From: Porphyromonadaceae bacterium
GTDB lineage: Bacteria; Bacteroidota; Bacteroidia; Bacteroidales; Dysgonomonadaceae
Direction: 5' to 3'
NCBI GenBank assembly: GCA_022840285.1
Contig: JALHIE010000001.1
Coordinates: 1-64,000 of the forward strand
DNA: 64,000 bases
Every line of letters begins with the position of its first letter. The first letter of the stretch is position 1. The notes beneath the pieces were generated by a model. The model had not been told where the DNA came from. It worked only from the letters and a program-made list of their open reading frames with translations, and did no database searches. The translations under genes were made by a program, and so were the position numbers. Positions 40,124 through 50,120 of this stretch are shown here, one piece after another.

Positions 40124-42271
40124 ATGACGAATCCAATTATCAAGCGAATCGAGCTGTCAGACGGACGCACGATTACGCTCGAAACGGGAAAATTGGCGAA
40201 GCAAGCCGATGGGGCAGTGGAGTTGCGTATGGGCAACACCATGCTGCTGGCTACTGTTTGTGCTGCCAAAGACGCTGCCCCCGGAGTAGATTTTATGCCG
40301 CTGCAAGTAGAATATAAAGAAAAATTCTCCGCTTTTGGAAGATTTCCGGGCGGATTTATGAAAAGAGAAGGGAGACCCTCGGACTATGAAATTCTTACCA
40401 GCCGGTTGATCGACCGTGCTCTTCGTCCCCTTTTCCCCGATGACTACCACGCTGAAGTTTTTGTAACCGTTATGCTTTTCTCGGCCGACGGTGAAGATAT
40501 GCCGGACGCATTAGCCGGTTTGGCTGCTTCTGCCGCACTAGCCGTTTCGGATGTTCCGTTCAACGGCCCGCTGTCGGAAGTGCGTGTCGCCCGTATCGAT
40601 GGACAACTCGTTGTCAATCCGACTTTCAGTCAGCTGGAAAAGGCCGACATGGACATTATGGTAGGTGCAACCATCGACAACATCATGATGGTGGAAGGCG
40701 AGATGAGCGAGGTCTCGGAAGCCGAGCTGCTCGAAGCCATTAAGTTTGCCCACGAAGAGATTAAAAAACAGTGTCGGGCTCAGCTTGAACTGATGGAGCT
40801 TTGCGGTAAGGTTAAAAAACGCGAATATTCACACGAAGAGAACGACGAAGAACTCCGCAAGCAGGTGTGGAGCATCTGTTATCCCAAAGCGTATGTTGTT
40901 GCTTCTTCCCAGAACAGCGACAAACACGCGCGGATGGATGCTTTTGGAGCTATCCTCGAAGAATTTATGGAATCCGTTCCCGAAGAAGAACGGGAAACGA
41001 AGGCACCGCTTGTCGCCAAGTATTACCACGATGTGGAAAAAGAAGCGATGCGTCGCTGCATCCTCGATGAGGGAAAACGGTTGGACGGAAGAACCACGAC
41101 CGATATACGCCCCATCTGGAGTGAGGTGGATTACGTTCAGGGACCACACGGGTCGGCAGTGTTTACACGCGGTGAGACGCAATCGCTCACAACGGTTACC
41201 CTGGGTACGAAATTGGATGAAAAAATCGTGGACGACGTGCTTAACCACAGCACGGAACGGTTTTTGTTGCACTATAACTTTCCTCCGTTTTCAACCGGAG
41301 AGGCACGCCCGCAACGCGGCACAGGACGTCGTGAGATCGGTCACGGGAACCTGGCTCACCGCGCACTGAAACGGATGATTCCGCAGGGGTATCCCTACGT
41401 TATCCGCGTCGTTTCGGACATCCTGGAATCCAACGGGTCATCCTCTATGGCAACGGTTTGTGCCGGTACGCTGGCACTGATGGATGCCGGTGTTCAGATG
41501 AGAAAACCGGTATCGGGCATCGCCATGGGGTTGATTTCCGAAAACAAAGGACAGAACTATGCCGTCCTTTCCGATATCCTGGGAGATGAAGATCACCTGG
41601 GCGATATGGACTTCAAGGTATGCGGTACCAAGGACGGCATTACCGCCACCCAGATGGACATCAAGGTAGACGGGCTGTCGTACGAAATCCTCGAAAAAGC
41701 CCTTGCCCAGGCCAAAGCCGGACGCGAACACATCATGGGTAAAATGATGGAAACCCTTTCTGAACCTCGTGCTGACCTGAAGCCACATGCACCCCGGATT
41801 GAAGTGATTGAAATCCCGAAAGACTTCATTGGCGCCGTTATCGGCCCGGGAGGAAAAATCATTCAGGGGATCCAGGAGGAAACCGGTGCCATTATCACTA
41901 TCGAGGAGATCGATAACAAAGGCCGCGTGGAAGTATCGGCTTCCAACAAAGATTCCATCGATGCCGCCATGCGCAAGATAAAAGGGATTGTAGCTGTGCC
42001 CGAGGTGGGTGAAGTGTACGAAGCGACCGTTCGTTCGGTAATGCCTTACGGCGCTTTCTGCGAATTCCTTCCCGGAAAAGACGGGTTGTTGCACATCTCC
42101 GAGATCGATTGGAAACGATTGGAAAAAGTGGAAGATGGCGGAATAAAAGAAGGCGATAAGATTGCAGTAAAGCTGATCGACATTGACCCCAAGACCGGTA
42201 AATTTAAACTTTCACGCAAGGTGTTGTTGCCCCGTCCTCCAAGACCGGAACAGCCCCGGGTTGATGAGTAA
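40124..42271 (+). CDS. pnp: Polyribonucleotide nucleotidyltransferase
   Basis: 715 aa phosphorolytic 3'-5' exoribonuclease. The start [15 protein letters not shown] matches the family; an extension to 40031 does not. Two RNase PH domains (about 8-230 and 335-555) flank an all-helical linker; the second holds the catalytic [15 protein letters not shown] region. A KH domain ([20 protein letters not shown], about 565-625) and an S1 domain ([17 protein letters not shown], about 630-700) follow. Ends with a Pro/Arg tail and is closed by a strong terminator at 42294-42321. Confidence 0.98.
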   Translation: MTNPIIKRIELSDGRTITLETGKLAKQADGAVELRMGNTMLLATVCAAKDAAPGVDFMPLQVEYKEKFSAFGRFPGGFMKREGRPSDYEILTSRLIDRALRPLFPDDYHAEVFVTVMLFSADGEDMPDALAGLAASAALAVSDVPFNGPLSEVRVARIDGQLVVNPTFSQLEKADMDIMVGATIDNIMMVEGEMSEVSEAELLEAIKFAHEEIKKQCRAQLELMELCGKVKKREYSHEENDEELRKQVWSICYPKAYVVASSQNSDKHARMDAFGAILEEFMESVPEEERETKAPLVAKYYHDVEKEAMRRCILDEGKRLDGRTTTDIRPIWSEVDYVQGPHGSAVFTRGETQSLTTVTLGTKLDEKIVDDVLNHSTERFLLHYNFPPFSTGEARPQRGTGRREIGHGNLAHRALKRMIPQGYPYVIRVVSDILESNGSSSMATVCAGTLALMDAGVQMRKPVSGIAMGLISENKGQNYAVLSDILGDEDHLGDMDFKVCGTKDGITATQMDIKVDGLSYEILEKALAQAKAGREHIMGKMMETLSEPRADLKPHAPRIEVIEIPKDFIGAVIGPGGKIIQGIQEETGAIITIEEIDNKGRVEVSASNKDSIDAAMRKIKGIVAVPEVGEVYEATVRSVMPYGAFCEFLPGKDGLLHISEIDWKRLEKVEDGGIKEGDKIAVKLIDIDPKTGKFKLSRKVLLPRPPRPEQPRVDE

Positions 42272-42293
42272 AGACAATATAGACAACTCTGTT

Positions 42294-42321
42294 AAAGCGA
42301 ACCTTTCCGGTTCGCTTTTTT
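42294..42321 (+). terminator. Terminator of pnp
   Basis: Arms aaagcgaacc (42294-42303) and ggttcgcttt (42309-42318) pair perfectly and run into a T-tract. Confidence 0.92.
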
Positions 42322-42333
42322 AATGATATTTTC

Positions 42334-42341
42334 TACTTTTG
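42334..42341 (+). promoter_or_regulatory. -7 box upstream of the small CxxC gene
   Basis: TACTTTTG matches TAnnTTTG, 130 bases before the ATG at 42472. Confidence 0.4.
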
Positions 42342-42471
42342 TTGTCAGGTTGCACCTGTTTCATCTGCAAGCGTCATAGAAAACATTTATGGGTCTCATA
42401 GTGAGTTGAATACATGCTGATCCGTAGGTGTGGGAGTTCAATTTAACTTATCACGATTAATTCAAGAATCA

Positions 42472-42669
42472 ATGGAACCAACAACACAAAAATGCGGTGA
42501 CTGCCCCTTGAGGGCGAAGTATGACCGGAAACCCCGGTCATTGGCTGGACGCTTCTGGCGGTGGCACATCAACTTCTGTCCGGGTTGGAAAGCCTATTTC
42601 ATCTCCCTGACGCCGGAAGAGAAAGTACAGTTGCGGGAGAAGTATAGCTTTACAAAGTATACCGATTGA
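42472..42669 (+). CDS. Small conserved protein with CxxC and HxxxC motifs
   Basis: 65 aa from the ATG at 42472 (MEPTTQKCGDCPLRAKY); the frame extends upstream to 42430 but that part looks untranslated. Cys8 and Cys11 form CGDC, and His32 and Cys36 form HINFC, a spacing that could bind zinc or an Fe-S cluster. The middle is Trp- and Arg-rich (GRFWRWHINFCPGWK). No signal peptide. I recall similar short proteins in Bacteroidales but no function is known. It lies 160 bases before iorA, with a separate -7 box between them. Confidence 0.75.
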   Translation: MEPTTQKCGDCPLRAKYDRKPRSLAGRFWRWHINFCPGWKAYFISLTPEEKVQLREKYSFTKYTD

Positions 42670-42738
42670 TGAATTCTTCCGCATCCGGTTAATATCCAAA
42701 AGAAGAGAAAAACATCGGTTTTGTTTAACTATTTTTTA

Positions 42739-42746
42739 TACCTTTG
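42739..42746 (+). promoter_or_regulatory. -7 box upstream of iorA
   Basis: TACCTTTG matches TAnnTTTG, with a TTTG at 42720-42723 at a shorter-than-usual 15-base spacing. The transcript would include the repeats at 42771-42814. Confidence 0.5.
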
Positions 42747-42770
42747 TAGCAGACATCAGACAGTCTAACC

Positions 42771-42814
42771 GTCTGTCAGCGCAGCGATCTGGCGTCTGCC
42801 AGCGCAGCGATCTG
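42771..42814. repeat. Two 21-bp direct repeats in the iorA leader
   Basis: 42771-42791 and 42794-42814 differ at one position (gtctgTcagcgcagcgatctg against gtctgCcagcg...), period 23 bases. They sit between the -7 box and the iorA ATG. Confidence 0.8.
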
Positions 42815-42831
42815 AAAGTCTGCAAAATAAT

Positions 42832-44415
42832 ATGAACAAACAATTACTTTTAGGTGCGGAAGCAATCGCACAGGCAGCGCTGGATGCCGGAATCTCGGGG
42901 GTTTACGCTTACCCGGGGACGCCGTCCACAGAAATAACACAATTTATTCAACAATCACCCCAGGCCCGGAAAGCGGGGGTGCGCTCGAAATGGTCCGCCA
43001 ACGAGAAAACGGCTTACGAGGCAGCGCTCGGGATGTCCTATGCCGGAAAGCGCGCTTTGGTTTGTATGAAGCACGTGGGGTTGAACGTGGCCGCCGATGC
43101 GTTTATGAATTCAGCCATTACCGGTGTTCATGGCGGACTGGTGGTGGTTGTGGCCGATGATCCGTCGATGCACTCGTCACAAAACGAGCAGGATAGTCGC
43201 GTGTATGGGAAGTTTGCAATGGTTCCTGTTCTGGAGCCTTCCAATCAGCAGGAAACATACGATATTGTCCGCTACGCATTTGATTTGTCGGAAGACGTGA
43301 AGCTTCCCGTGCTGCTTCGTATCCCTACCCGGTTATCTCACTCCCGTGCTGTGGTTGAAAGAGGAGAGGCGATACCGCAAAACCGGCTTGCGCCCACACA
43401 GGAGAAGAACAGGTGGATCCTACTCCCCGTTAATGCCAGGAAAGGTTATCACCGGTTACTTGAACAGCAGGCCCGGTTGACCACTCTTTCTGAATTCTCC
43501 CGGTTTAACCAGGCAGTACCCGGGACAGGAGAGAAGGCAGTAATCGCCTTTGGGATTGCCTATAATTACGTGATGGAGGTTGTCCGGACGTATGCTCTGG
43601 ATATGCCGGTACTGAAGTTGTCCCAATATCCGTTGCCGGAGAAGAAAATTGGTGAGTTTGCCGAAAAATACGGAGAGATTCTTGTTGCTGAAGAAGGCTA
43701 CCCCGTGTATGAAGAATTGCTGAAAGGGTTTTTCGGGAACAGGAGATTCCGGGGGCGGTTGGACGGCACGCTACCGCGTACGGGAGAACTTTCCCCGAAC
43801 ATACTCGCAAAAGCCTTGGGCGTTGACACGAATAGCGAACAAACCGTCCCATCCATTGTTGCCCCGCGCCCGCCGATGTTGTGTCAGGGATGCAGTCACC
43901 GCGACCTTTTCGATGCGGTTGTTCAGGCCATGGTCTCCTATCCGCAACGACATGTCTTTGGCGATATCGGATGCTATACGCTGGGTGCCTTGTCGCCCTA
44001 TAACGCCATCAGTACCTGTGTGGATATGGGGGCTTCGATAACGATGGCCAAAGGGGCTGCCGATGCGGGACTCTTTCCGGCAGTTGCCGTGATTGGCGAC
44101 TCCACTTTCACGCACTCGGGAATTACGGGATTGTTGGATGCCGTGAACGATAAGAGTGCGGTTACTGTCATTATCTCCGACAACGGGACCACAGCCATGA
44201 CGGGCGGACAAGACTCGTCGGGAAGCGGGAAGTATTATGCTATCTGTAAAGGGATTGGTGTGGAGGAGAACCATATCCGTGAAATTGTTCCGTTGAGAAA
44301 AAATTTCGAAGAAAACGTGAAAGTGATGAAGGAAGAGTTTGAATACGAAGGTGTTTCGGTAATTATCTCCCAGCGCGAATGTGTACAAACGGCGGTAAAA
44401 AGCAGAAAAAAATGA
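42832..44415 (+). CDS. iorA: Indolepyruvate:ferredoxin oxidoreductase alpha subunit, without ferredoxin domain
   Basis: 527 aa TPP-dependent subunit oxidising aryl-2-oxoacids (indolepyruvate, phenylpyruvate) to aryl-CoA with reduction of ferredoxin. N-terminal YPGTPSTE (27-34), CQGCSHRD (Cys351, Cys354, His356) and the TPP-binding segment with GDST (about 422-425) through DNGTTAMTGGQ are visible. Archaeal IorA carries a C-terminal 2[4Fe-4S] domain; here the protein ends soon after VIISQREC with no Cys cluster. Overlaps iorB by ATGA. First gene of an aromatic amino-acid catabolic operon. Confidence 0.95.
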   Translation: MNKQLLLGAEAIAQAALDAGISGVYAYPGTPSTEITQFIQQSPQARKAGVRSKWSANEKTAYEAALGMSYAGKRALVCMKHVGLNVAADAFMNSAITGVHGGLVVVVADDPSMHSSQNEQDSRVYGKFAMVPVLEPSNQQETYDIVRYAFDLSEDVKLPVLLRIPTRLSHSRAVVERGEAIPQNRLAPTQEKNRWILLPVNARKGYHRLLEQQARLTTLSEFSRFNQAVPGTGEKAVIAFGIAYNYVMEVVRTYALDMPVLKLSQYPLPEKKIGEFAEKYGEILVAEEGYPVYEELLKGFFGNRRFRGRLDGTLPRTGELSPNILAKALGVDTNSEQTVPSIVAPRPPMLCQGCSHRDLFDAVVQAMVSYPQRHVFGDIGCYTLGALSPYNAISTCVDMGASITMAKGAADAGLFPAVAVIGDSTFTHSGITGLLDAVNDKSAVTVIISDNGTTAMTGGQDSSGSGKYYAICKGIGVEENHIREIVPLRKNFEENVKVMKEEFEYEGVSVIISQRECVQTAVKSRKK

Positions 44416-44996
44416 ATAAAAACATCATCATATCCGGCGTGGGAGGACAGGGAATTTTAACGGTGGCCTCCATAATTGATCTGGCTGCTATGAATCTGGG
44501 CCTAAACGTAAAACAGGCCGAGGTGCACGGAATGAGCCAGCGGGGCGGGGCGGTGGAATCGCATCTCCGCGTCTCCTCCGGTGAGATTTTTTCCGACCTC
44601 ATTCCCAAGGGGAGGGCCGATCTTATTCTTTCCGTTGAGCCGATGGAGTCGTTGCGGTATCTTCCTTTTCTTTCTCCGGAAGGCGTTATTGTTACGGCCA
44701 CGGAACCGTTCGTTAATATTGATAATTATCCCGATCGGGAGAAATTGCTCAAAACCATTGCAACGACGGCGAATCACGTTTTCGTAGATGCCGGCTCTCT
44801 GGCAAAAGAAGCCGGAAGCGCTAAATCGTACAACGTGGTCATGCTGGGAGCTGCCACACCCTACCTGGAAATAGCAACAGAAGAATTGGAAAAAGCCATC
44901 GAAATGTTTTTCGACCGAAAAGGAAAAGAGATGGTGGACCTGAACATAAGAGCCTTCCGTTTGGGATGGGCAAACAGATTGAACGAACAACAATGA
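44412..44996 (+). CDS. iorB: Indolepyruvate:ferredoxin oxidoreductase beta subunit
   Basis: 194 aa gamma-type oxidoreductase subunit. The start [16 protein letters not shown] overlaps the iorA stop as ATGA, so the two are translationally coupled; an earlier in-frame Met at 44379 is less likely. Marks are the GVGGQG loop and [14 protein letters not shown], which form the cofactor and substrate pocket with IorA. Its own stop overlaps the paaK start in the same way. Confidence 0.95.
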   Translation: MNKNIIISGVGGQGILTVASIIDLAAMNLGLNVKQAEVHGMSQRGGAVESHLRVSSGEIFSDLIPKGRADLILSVEPMESLRYLPFLSPEGVIVTATEPFVNIDNYPDREKLLKTIATTANHVFVDAGSLAKEAGSAKSYNVVMLGAATPYLEIATEELEKAIEMFFDRKGKEMVDLNIRAFRLGWANRLNEQQ

Positions 44997-46291
44997 TTTG
45001 GAACCCCGAAATTGAATGTGCCGACAGGCAAAAGCTGCACGAACTGCAGAGCATACGCCTGAGGGAGATGGTGGGACGTATCTATGAAAACGTACCCGCT
45101 TACCGTAAAAAATTGCAGGAAAAAGGCATAGAGCCCGGCGATATAAAAAGCGTGGACCAGTTGAAGGACCTGCCCTTCACCACCAAGACCGATCTTCGCG
45201 ATAACTATCCGTTCGGACTTTTCACACTGCCACAAACCGATGTGGTGCGTATCCACGCATCGAGCGGAACAACGGGAAAGCCTACGGTAGTGGGATATAC
45301 GCATCGCGATTTGGAGATCTGGACGGAAGTCGTTGCCCGAAGCCTTACCATGGCCGGGGTCGACAAGAACGATACCATTCAGGTTGCTTACGGTTACGGG
45401 CCGTTTACCGGGGGACTCGGACTGCATTACGGTGCCGAAAAAGTAGGAGCGACGGTTATTCCGATTTCCACCGGCAACACCAGGAAGCAGCTTCAGTTTA
45501 TGACCGATTTCCATGCTACCGTTATTGCCTGCACGCCCTCTTATGCTGCTCATCTGGGAGAAAGCATCCTGAAAGAAGGCATACCGCCGGAAAAGGTAAA
45601 GCTGCGCGTGGGCGTTTTCGGGGCGGAGCCGTGGACAAGCGAAATGCGCACTCAGATTGAGAACCTGCTGAACATAAAAGCATACGACATATACGGACTG
45701 AGCGAAATTATCGGACCGGGAGTGTCCATGGAATGCGAATGCCAGCATGGAAACCACATCTTCGAAGACCATTTTATCCCCGAGATTATTGATCCGGAGA
45801 CATTGGAAACGTTACCTTACGGCGAAGTTGGTGAGCTCGTCTTCACTACCGTGACGAAAGAAGCGATGCCGCTTTTGCGTTACCGCACAAGAGACCTCAC
45901 CCGGTTGTTTGTTGATACGTGCGATTGTGGTCGAACGCTGGTGAGGATGGGGAAATGCCTCGGACGGTCGGACGACATGCTCATTATCCGCGGTGTAAAC
46001 GTGTTCCCGTCGCAGGTAGAATCGGTTCTGCTCGATATGGAGGAGGCATCGCCGCATTATCAGCTGATTATCGACCGGGAAAACAACCTGGACACCATGG
46101 AGATACGGGTGGAGATCAACGAGCGGTTCTGGTCCGACAGTATTCGTGAACTTGAGGGTATCCGCCGGCGCATAGACCACAACATCAAAAGTCTGCTGGG
46201 GATTGGTGCTGCGATTAAACTGGTAGAACCACACAGCATAGAGCGTTCGGAAGGAAAAGCCCGACGGATTATCGACAACAGGCACATATGA
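44993..46291 (+). CDS. paaK: Phenylacetate-CoA ligase family protein
   Basis: 432 aa adenylate-forming enzyme. ATG at 44993 overlaps the iorB stop (ATGA). The ATP-binding SSGTTGKPT is at 90-98, followed by [26 protein letters not shown] and the C-terminal hinge [20 protein letters not shown]. In this operon it may work on aryl-CoA made by IorAB, releasing the aryl acid with ATP formation, or act in the CoA-forming direction; sequence cannot decide. Length normal. Confidence 0.94.
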   Translation: MIWNPEIECADRQKLHELQSIRLREMVGRIYENVPAYRKKLQEKGIEPGDIKSVDQLKDLPFTTKTDLRDNYPFGLFTLPQTDVVRIHASSGTTGKPTVVGYTHRDLEIWTEVVARSLTMAGVDKNDTIQVAYGYGPFTGGLGLHYGAEKVGATVIPISTGNTRKQLQFMTDFHATVIACTPSYAAHLGESILKEGIPPEKVKLRVGVFGAEPWTSEMRTQIENLLNIKAYDIYGLSEIIGPGVSMECECQHGNHIFEDHFIPEIIDPETLETLPYGEVGELVFTTVTKEAMPLLRYRTRDLTRLFVDTCDCGRTLVRMGKCLGRSDDMLIIRGVNVFPSQVESVLLDMEEASPHYQLIIDRENNLDTMEIRVEINERFWSDSIRELEGIRRRIDHNIKSLLGIGAAIKLVEPHSIERSEGKARRIIDNRHI

Positions 46292-46308
46292 CTTTAAACT
46301 TTTAACCT

Positions 46309-46734
46309 ATGATTATCAAGCAATTATCTGTTTTTTTGGAAGATCGGTCGGGACGACTTACCGATCTCACCCGGATACTGGCAGAGCACGAGATCAACAT
46401 CACTGCCCTGAGCCTGGCCGAGACAGCTGATTACGGCATCGTAAGAATGGTGGTGGGGAAACCCGGCGTGGCGGAGGAGTTTCTTCGTGAAGCCGGCTTT
46501 TCGGTGCGCCTAACCGATGTGGTCTGCGTGAATATGCCCGACCGGCCCGGAGCATTGCATGAGGTGCTAAAGATATTGGCCGACAATGCGATCAATGTAG
46601 ATTATATGTATGCTTTTTCGAATAAGGAGGTGGCTTTGGCCGTTATCCGGGCGGTGGATATTGGTCAGGTGATCGAAGTGTTGCAGAAAAATGAGATGGA
46701 GCTGCTTCGTCAGAGCGATATTTATCAACTTTAA
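46309..46734 (+). CDS. Tandem ACT domain protein (PaaK-associated)
   Basis: 141 aa made of two ACT-type domains: the first from IKQLSVFLEDRSGRLTDLTRIL, the second from VVCVNMPDRPGALHEVLKILAD. ACT domains bind amino acids and regulate enzymes. Proteins of this type regularly follow paaK in Bacteroidetes and clostridia, so it probably senses an aromatic amino acid to control the pathway. It lies 17 bases after paaK. Confidence 0.9.
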   Translation: MIIKQLSVFLEDRSGRLTDLTRILAEHEINITALSLAETADYGIVRMVVGKPGVAEEFLREAGFSVRLTDVVCVNMPDRPGALHEVLKILADNAINVDYMYAFSNKEVALAVIRAVDIGQVIEVLQKNEMELLRQSDIYQL

Positions 46735-46773
46735 TAAAAGAGGTCAGGCATCTGGCATCTAAATTATAATATT

Positions 46774-47896
46774 ATGACAAGATTTGCACACGGTGTTTCC
46801 GCTTTACGTTCGTCGGAAATCAGGGACTTGATGAGTTTGGCCACTTCTCCCGACATTATCTCTTTTTCGGGCGGAATGCCGGGTAACGAACTTTTTCCGT
46901 TGGATAGGATAGACAATATTTATCGGTCGCTGACCGAAAAAGAAAAACAGGTTGCCATGCAATACGGGCCCACCAACGGGTTGCCGACGTTGCTGGAGTC
47001 CCTTTCGCAATACCTTGAGAAGAAAGGACTGCCGGTCGGGAAAAACCGTTTGATGATGACTACGGGATCACTTCAGGCGATCAATATCCTGGCAAAAGCC
47101 TTTGTAGATCCGGGCGATACTGTCCTGGTGGAAACGCCCTCTTTTATCGGGGCATTATCTGCATTTCGCTCATACGAAGCCAATCTTGTTTCTCTTCCTC
47201 TCCGTGGAGATGGAATCGATACAGACGCGTTAAGAACGGTGTTGAACAGTGCCGGCCCGAGGCCGAAGTTCCTCTATTTTGCCCCTAATTTTCACAATCC
47301 GGCGGGTATAATCTATTCCGAAGAAGTGAAGCGGCGGATGATTGATTTACTGAGGGATCAGGACATTCCGCTTATTGAGGACGATGTTTACAGCGATCTG
47401 TACTTCTACGAAGAGGATGTGCCGAAAATGACAAACATTAAAACGATGGATCCCGAGGGCATTGATGTCTGCTTTACGGGTTCATTCTCTAAAATTCTCC
47501 ATGGATGCCTGTTCGCCCAGCTTTTCACAGGTGATAGCCGATAAATTCATCCGCAACGGTTATATTTATGAATATACCGAGAAGGTGCGGCTGGAGTATA
47601 AAAAACGCGGACTGGCCATGATTGAGGCGCTGGAGAAGTATTTGCCCGATTACGTTTCGTTTGAAAAACCACGCGGTGGGTTTTACATCTGGCTTCACCT
47701 GCCCAAAGGAACGGACAGTTCGCTGGTCTTGAAAAAAGCCATCGAAAAAGGGGTGGTTTTCGTTACCGGAAAAACATTCGATCCCGATGGGGTGAAAAAC
47801 GATTGTATACGTGTGTCGTTTTGCAATACAGCCACAGATGTTATTCAGAAAGGAATTCCCGTTGTTGCCGAAGCGATCCGGGAGGTGTGCGGATAA
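46774..47896 (+). pseudogene. PLP-dependent aminotransferase, frameshifted by an internal deletion
   Basis: Class I/II aminotransferase of the MocR/2-aminoadipate type, probably the aromatic transaminase feeding IorAB. The first frame (from ATG 46774) covers the fold through SGGMPGNELFP, PNFHNPAG and the PLP-lysine site GSFSKIL (Lys240), ending at 47499. After one base the homologous reading resumes at 47501 (MDACSPSFSQVIADKF) in another frame and continues to the stop at 47894-47896. About 25 residues, including the expected phosphate-binding APGxRLG segment, are missing (loss near 74 bases). The lesion would inactivate the enzyme. Convergent with the next gene, one base apart. Confidence 0.88.
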
Positions 47897-47897
47897 A

Positions 47898-50063
47898 TCA
47901 ATTCCACCAATAGGTCATCTTAAGCACCAACGCGCGGTTACGCACTTCACGCGTGTTGGCAAAGTAATTGTCGGTATAGACAATAAACAAATCCGAAACG
48001 GGTTTATACCTCCACTGGAAGCGGATGTTCAGGTTGGTGTTGTTCAACTGGTCGTTGTATTGCACGAAAGTGGTCAGGTACACTTTGGGTGAGAATGTGA
48101 TGTCCAGCTTTGGGCCTATCAGCCAGAAATGTTTGTGCTCGAAAGGTTCGGGTAAGCGCATGCTGGTGTATGTGGCATTCATCGTGAAATTCACGTAGGG
48201 TTGGTACCGGTACACCATCTTGGCATCGACCATATCGTACTGGCCGTTAAAAAACCCCCCTTTGGCAAAGGTTACCGTTCCGTTCAGCGTTTTCCGGTTA
48301 TTGGAGGTGAACGATGTGTAAAAGTTGGTGTAGTTATAATCGCTTCCTGCCGGCAGGAATGCATGGCTTGTGTGGGTCGGGTCGAAATCCCGCATCAGTT
48401 TTATGTAGTAATTCTTCATACCCGCAGCGATGGTAGACCGGTCTCTGAACTCCAGCTTGTATCCGAGGTCGAGTGTATGGTCCAGCTTTTCGAAGCCGGG
48501 AGTATAATAATCGTCATACTCCGCATAAGGCCCGTGAACAACCACTCGTTTATTTGGTACAAAGAAATAGCTTATTTCGGGACGGAAAGAGATAAAGTCC
48601 CGGCGCCGGACGAATCCGGTTTCTGCCAGGTAATTGGCACCTACAGCGGTTTCCCGGAATTCTATCCTGACCTTGCCGTTGTTGTATACGGCCGATGCCC
48701 CCTGCGCGTACTGCCGGTCGGGATTTCCCGGCTGGAAAGACCGGTGATAGAATACTTTTCCTGTCCATATATTGTCGCGTGAAGCCAGGTTGGCGTCCAG
48801 TGCGACAATGCGGTTAAACAGCCGTTGCGCTCCCTCCCCAAGGGTTTCTTTGTTTATCATCATAAGGCCCAAGTTGGAGCGGGACAGTATTTTCTTCTGG
48901 ACGGACAGCACCGAGAAATTCCTTACGGCAAAAGCATCCGTCTTTTCCGTGGTCATGTTCATAAATCCTATGCGCCAGTCCTGCCCGAGTTTGCCGCTTA
49001 CCCGGGCGCCGCCCAGTACTGGCGCGTCCAGTCCGATCCTTCGCGAAAAAAATGGTGTGGTGTTTGTTTCTCCGTAATTGGCAAAGAGGTCACTGTTCTC
49101 GAGAAAGAACTGCCGTTTTTCGGGGTAAAGCAGTTCAAAGCGGTCGATATTCATCACCTGCTGATCTACTTCCACCTGGGCAAAATCGGGATTGTACGTC
49201 AGGTCCAGATTCATGGAGGTACCCAGGCCGATCTTGGCATCCAGGCCGAAGTCTTTTCTGTATCCGGCATTTTCGTCCGCTTCAAAATTTTGATGATATC
49301 CCCCGTAGAGGTAAGGGATTAGAGAAAAATTAGTTTTGGGCCCGGGTAAAGGTTCATCAAATTTCAACACTCCCGTATAAGCCAGTGAGGCATGCGGGAA
49401 CTGACGGGGTACGGGTGCCCAGGCCGATTTCTCGTTCGATTTTAAGTCGAGGCGCCCGAAATTGGCATACCAGATCTGGCTGTCAGCCGGATAGCGAATG
49501 GATCTGAACGGGATCTTCATCTCCGTAATCCATTTGTCGGAATAATCCTTCACCTTCAGTTCCACCTTGCTGTCCCAGTTCAGGTTCATGGTCGAACCTT
49601 CCGACACCAGTCCGTCCCATATGGCTCCCGACGCGGAATTTCCGAACGAGAACCCGTTGGTCTGATCGCGGAACGTGTCGAAAACGGTGAGTAGGTTGTC
49701 GTTGTTGTTAAATGCAAAATCCCTGCGGAAAGATTCGGCAATTCGTTTGCCGGGGATGGTGTCGTAAAAAATGACGGCCATATAGAGGGCTTTGTCGTCG
49801 TATGTAAGCATCAGTTCCGATTTTTGCTGCGCAAATCCGGTGTCGACCGGCTGGACGAGACGAAAGTTATCCGCCCGGTCTGCTGCCTGCCAATCGGTTT
49901 CGTCCAGCACGCCGTCCAGCGTGATGGAGCCTTTCATTTTCTTGACGGTGTACGCAAAGTCCTTGTTGCGGATAGTGATCCTGTTCGGATCCAAAGGGTT
50001 TTGTTGGGGAAACAGGTGAGAACAACAGAAAAGCACCGCTGCAAGCACAAAAAATCTTTTCAT
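47898..50063 (-). CDS. DUF5916 outer-membrane protein with N-terminal CBM9-like domain
   Basis: 721 aa with a signal peptide (MKRFFVLAAVLFCCSHLFPQ). Residues about 40-215 form a carbohydrate-binding family 9-like domain (GSITLDGVLDETDWQAAD at the start). The rest is rich in alternating aromatic strands and ends in an aromatic-terminated strand (MTYWWN), typical of an outer-membrane barrel, with the DUF5916 motif LLYPEKRQFFLENSDLF. Function unknown. Convergent with the aminotransferase and next to a TonB_C protein. Confidence 0.9.
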   Translation of the reverse strand: MKRFFVLAAVLFCCSHLFPQQNPLDPNRITIRNKDFAYTVKKMKGSITLDGVLDETDWQAADRADNFRLVQPVDTGFAQQKSELMLTYDDKALYMAVIFYDTIPGKRIAESFRRDFAFNNNDNLLTVFDTFRDQTNGFSFGNSASGAIWDGLVSEGSTMNLNWDSKVELKVKDYSDKWITEMKIPFRSIRYPADSQIWYANFGRLDLKSNEKSAWAPVPRQFPHASLAYTGVLKFDEPLPGPKTNFSLIPYLYGGYHQNFEADENAGYRKDFGLDAKIGLGTSMNLDLTYNPDFAQVEVDQQVMNIDRFELLYPEKRQFFLENSDLFANYGETNTTPFFSRRIGLDAPVLGGARVSGKLGQDWRIGFMNMTTEKTDAFAVRNFSVLSVQKKILSRSNLGLMMINKETLGEGAQRLFNRIVALDANLASRDNIWTGKVFYHRSFQPGNPDRQYAQGASAVYNNGKVRIEFRETAVGANYLAETGFVRRRDFISFRPEISYFFVPNKRVVVHGPYAEYDDYYTPGFEKLDHTLDLGYKLEFRDRSTIAAGMKNYYIKLMRDFDPTHTSHAFLPAGSDYNYTNFYTSFTSNNRKTLNGTVTFAKGGFFNGQYDMVDAKMVYRYQPYVNFTMNATYTSMRLPEPFEHKHFWLIGPKLDITFSPKVYLTTFVQYNDQLNNTNLNIRFQWRYKPVSDLFIVYTDNYFANTREVRNRALVLKMTYWWN

Positions 50064-50120
50064 TTAGAGAAAATGTATTTTCTGAATGTCAATTGTTGAA
50101 CCTGTCGTCTTGAAACACCC

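Noticed and set aside
42771..42814. Possible CRISPR repeats
   Set aside because: Only two copies with a 2-base gap and no cas genes; a tandem duplication, not an array.
44861..45772. Open frame of 303 codons on the minus strand
   Set aside because: Opposite iorB and paaK, both clearly coding; no domain recognised.
46735..46773. ggcatct doubled before the aminotransferase gene
   Set aside because: A 7-base tandem repeat is too short to mean much, though it recalls the longer repeat before iorA.
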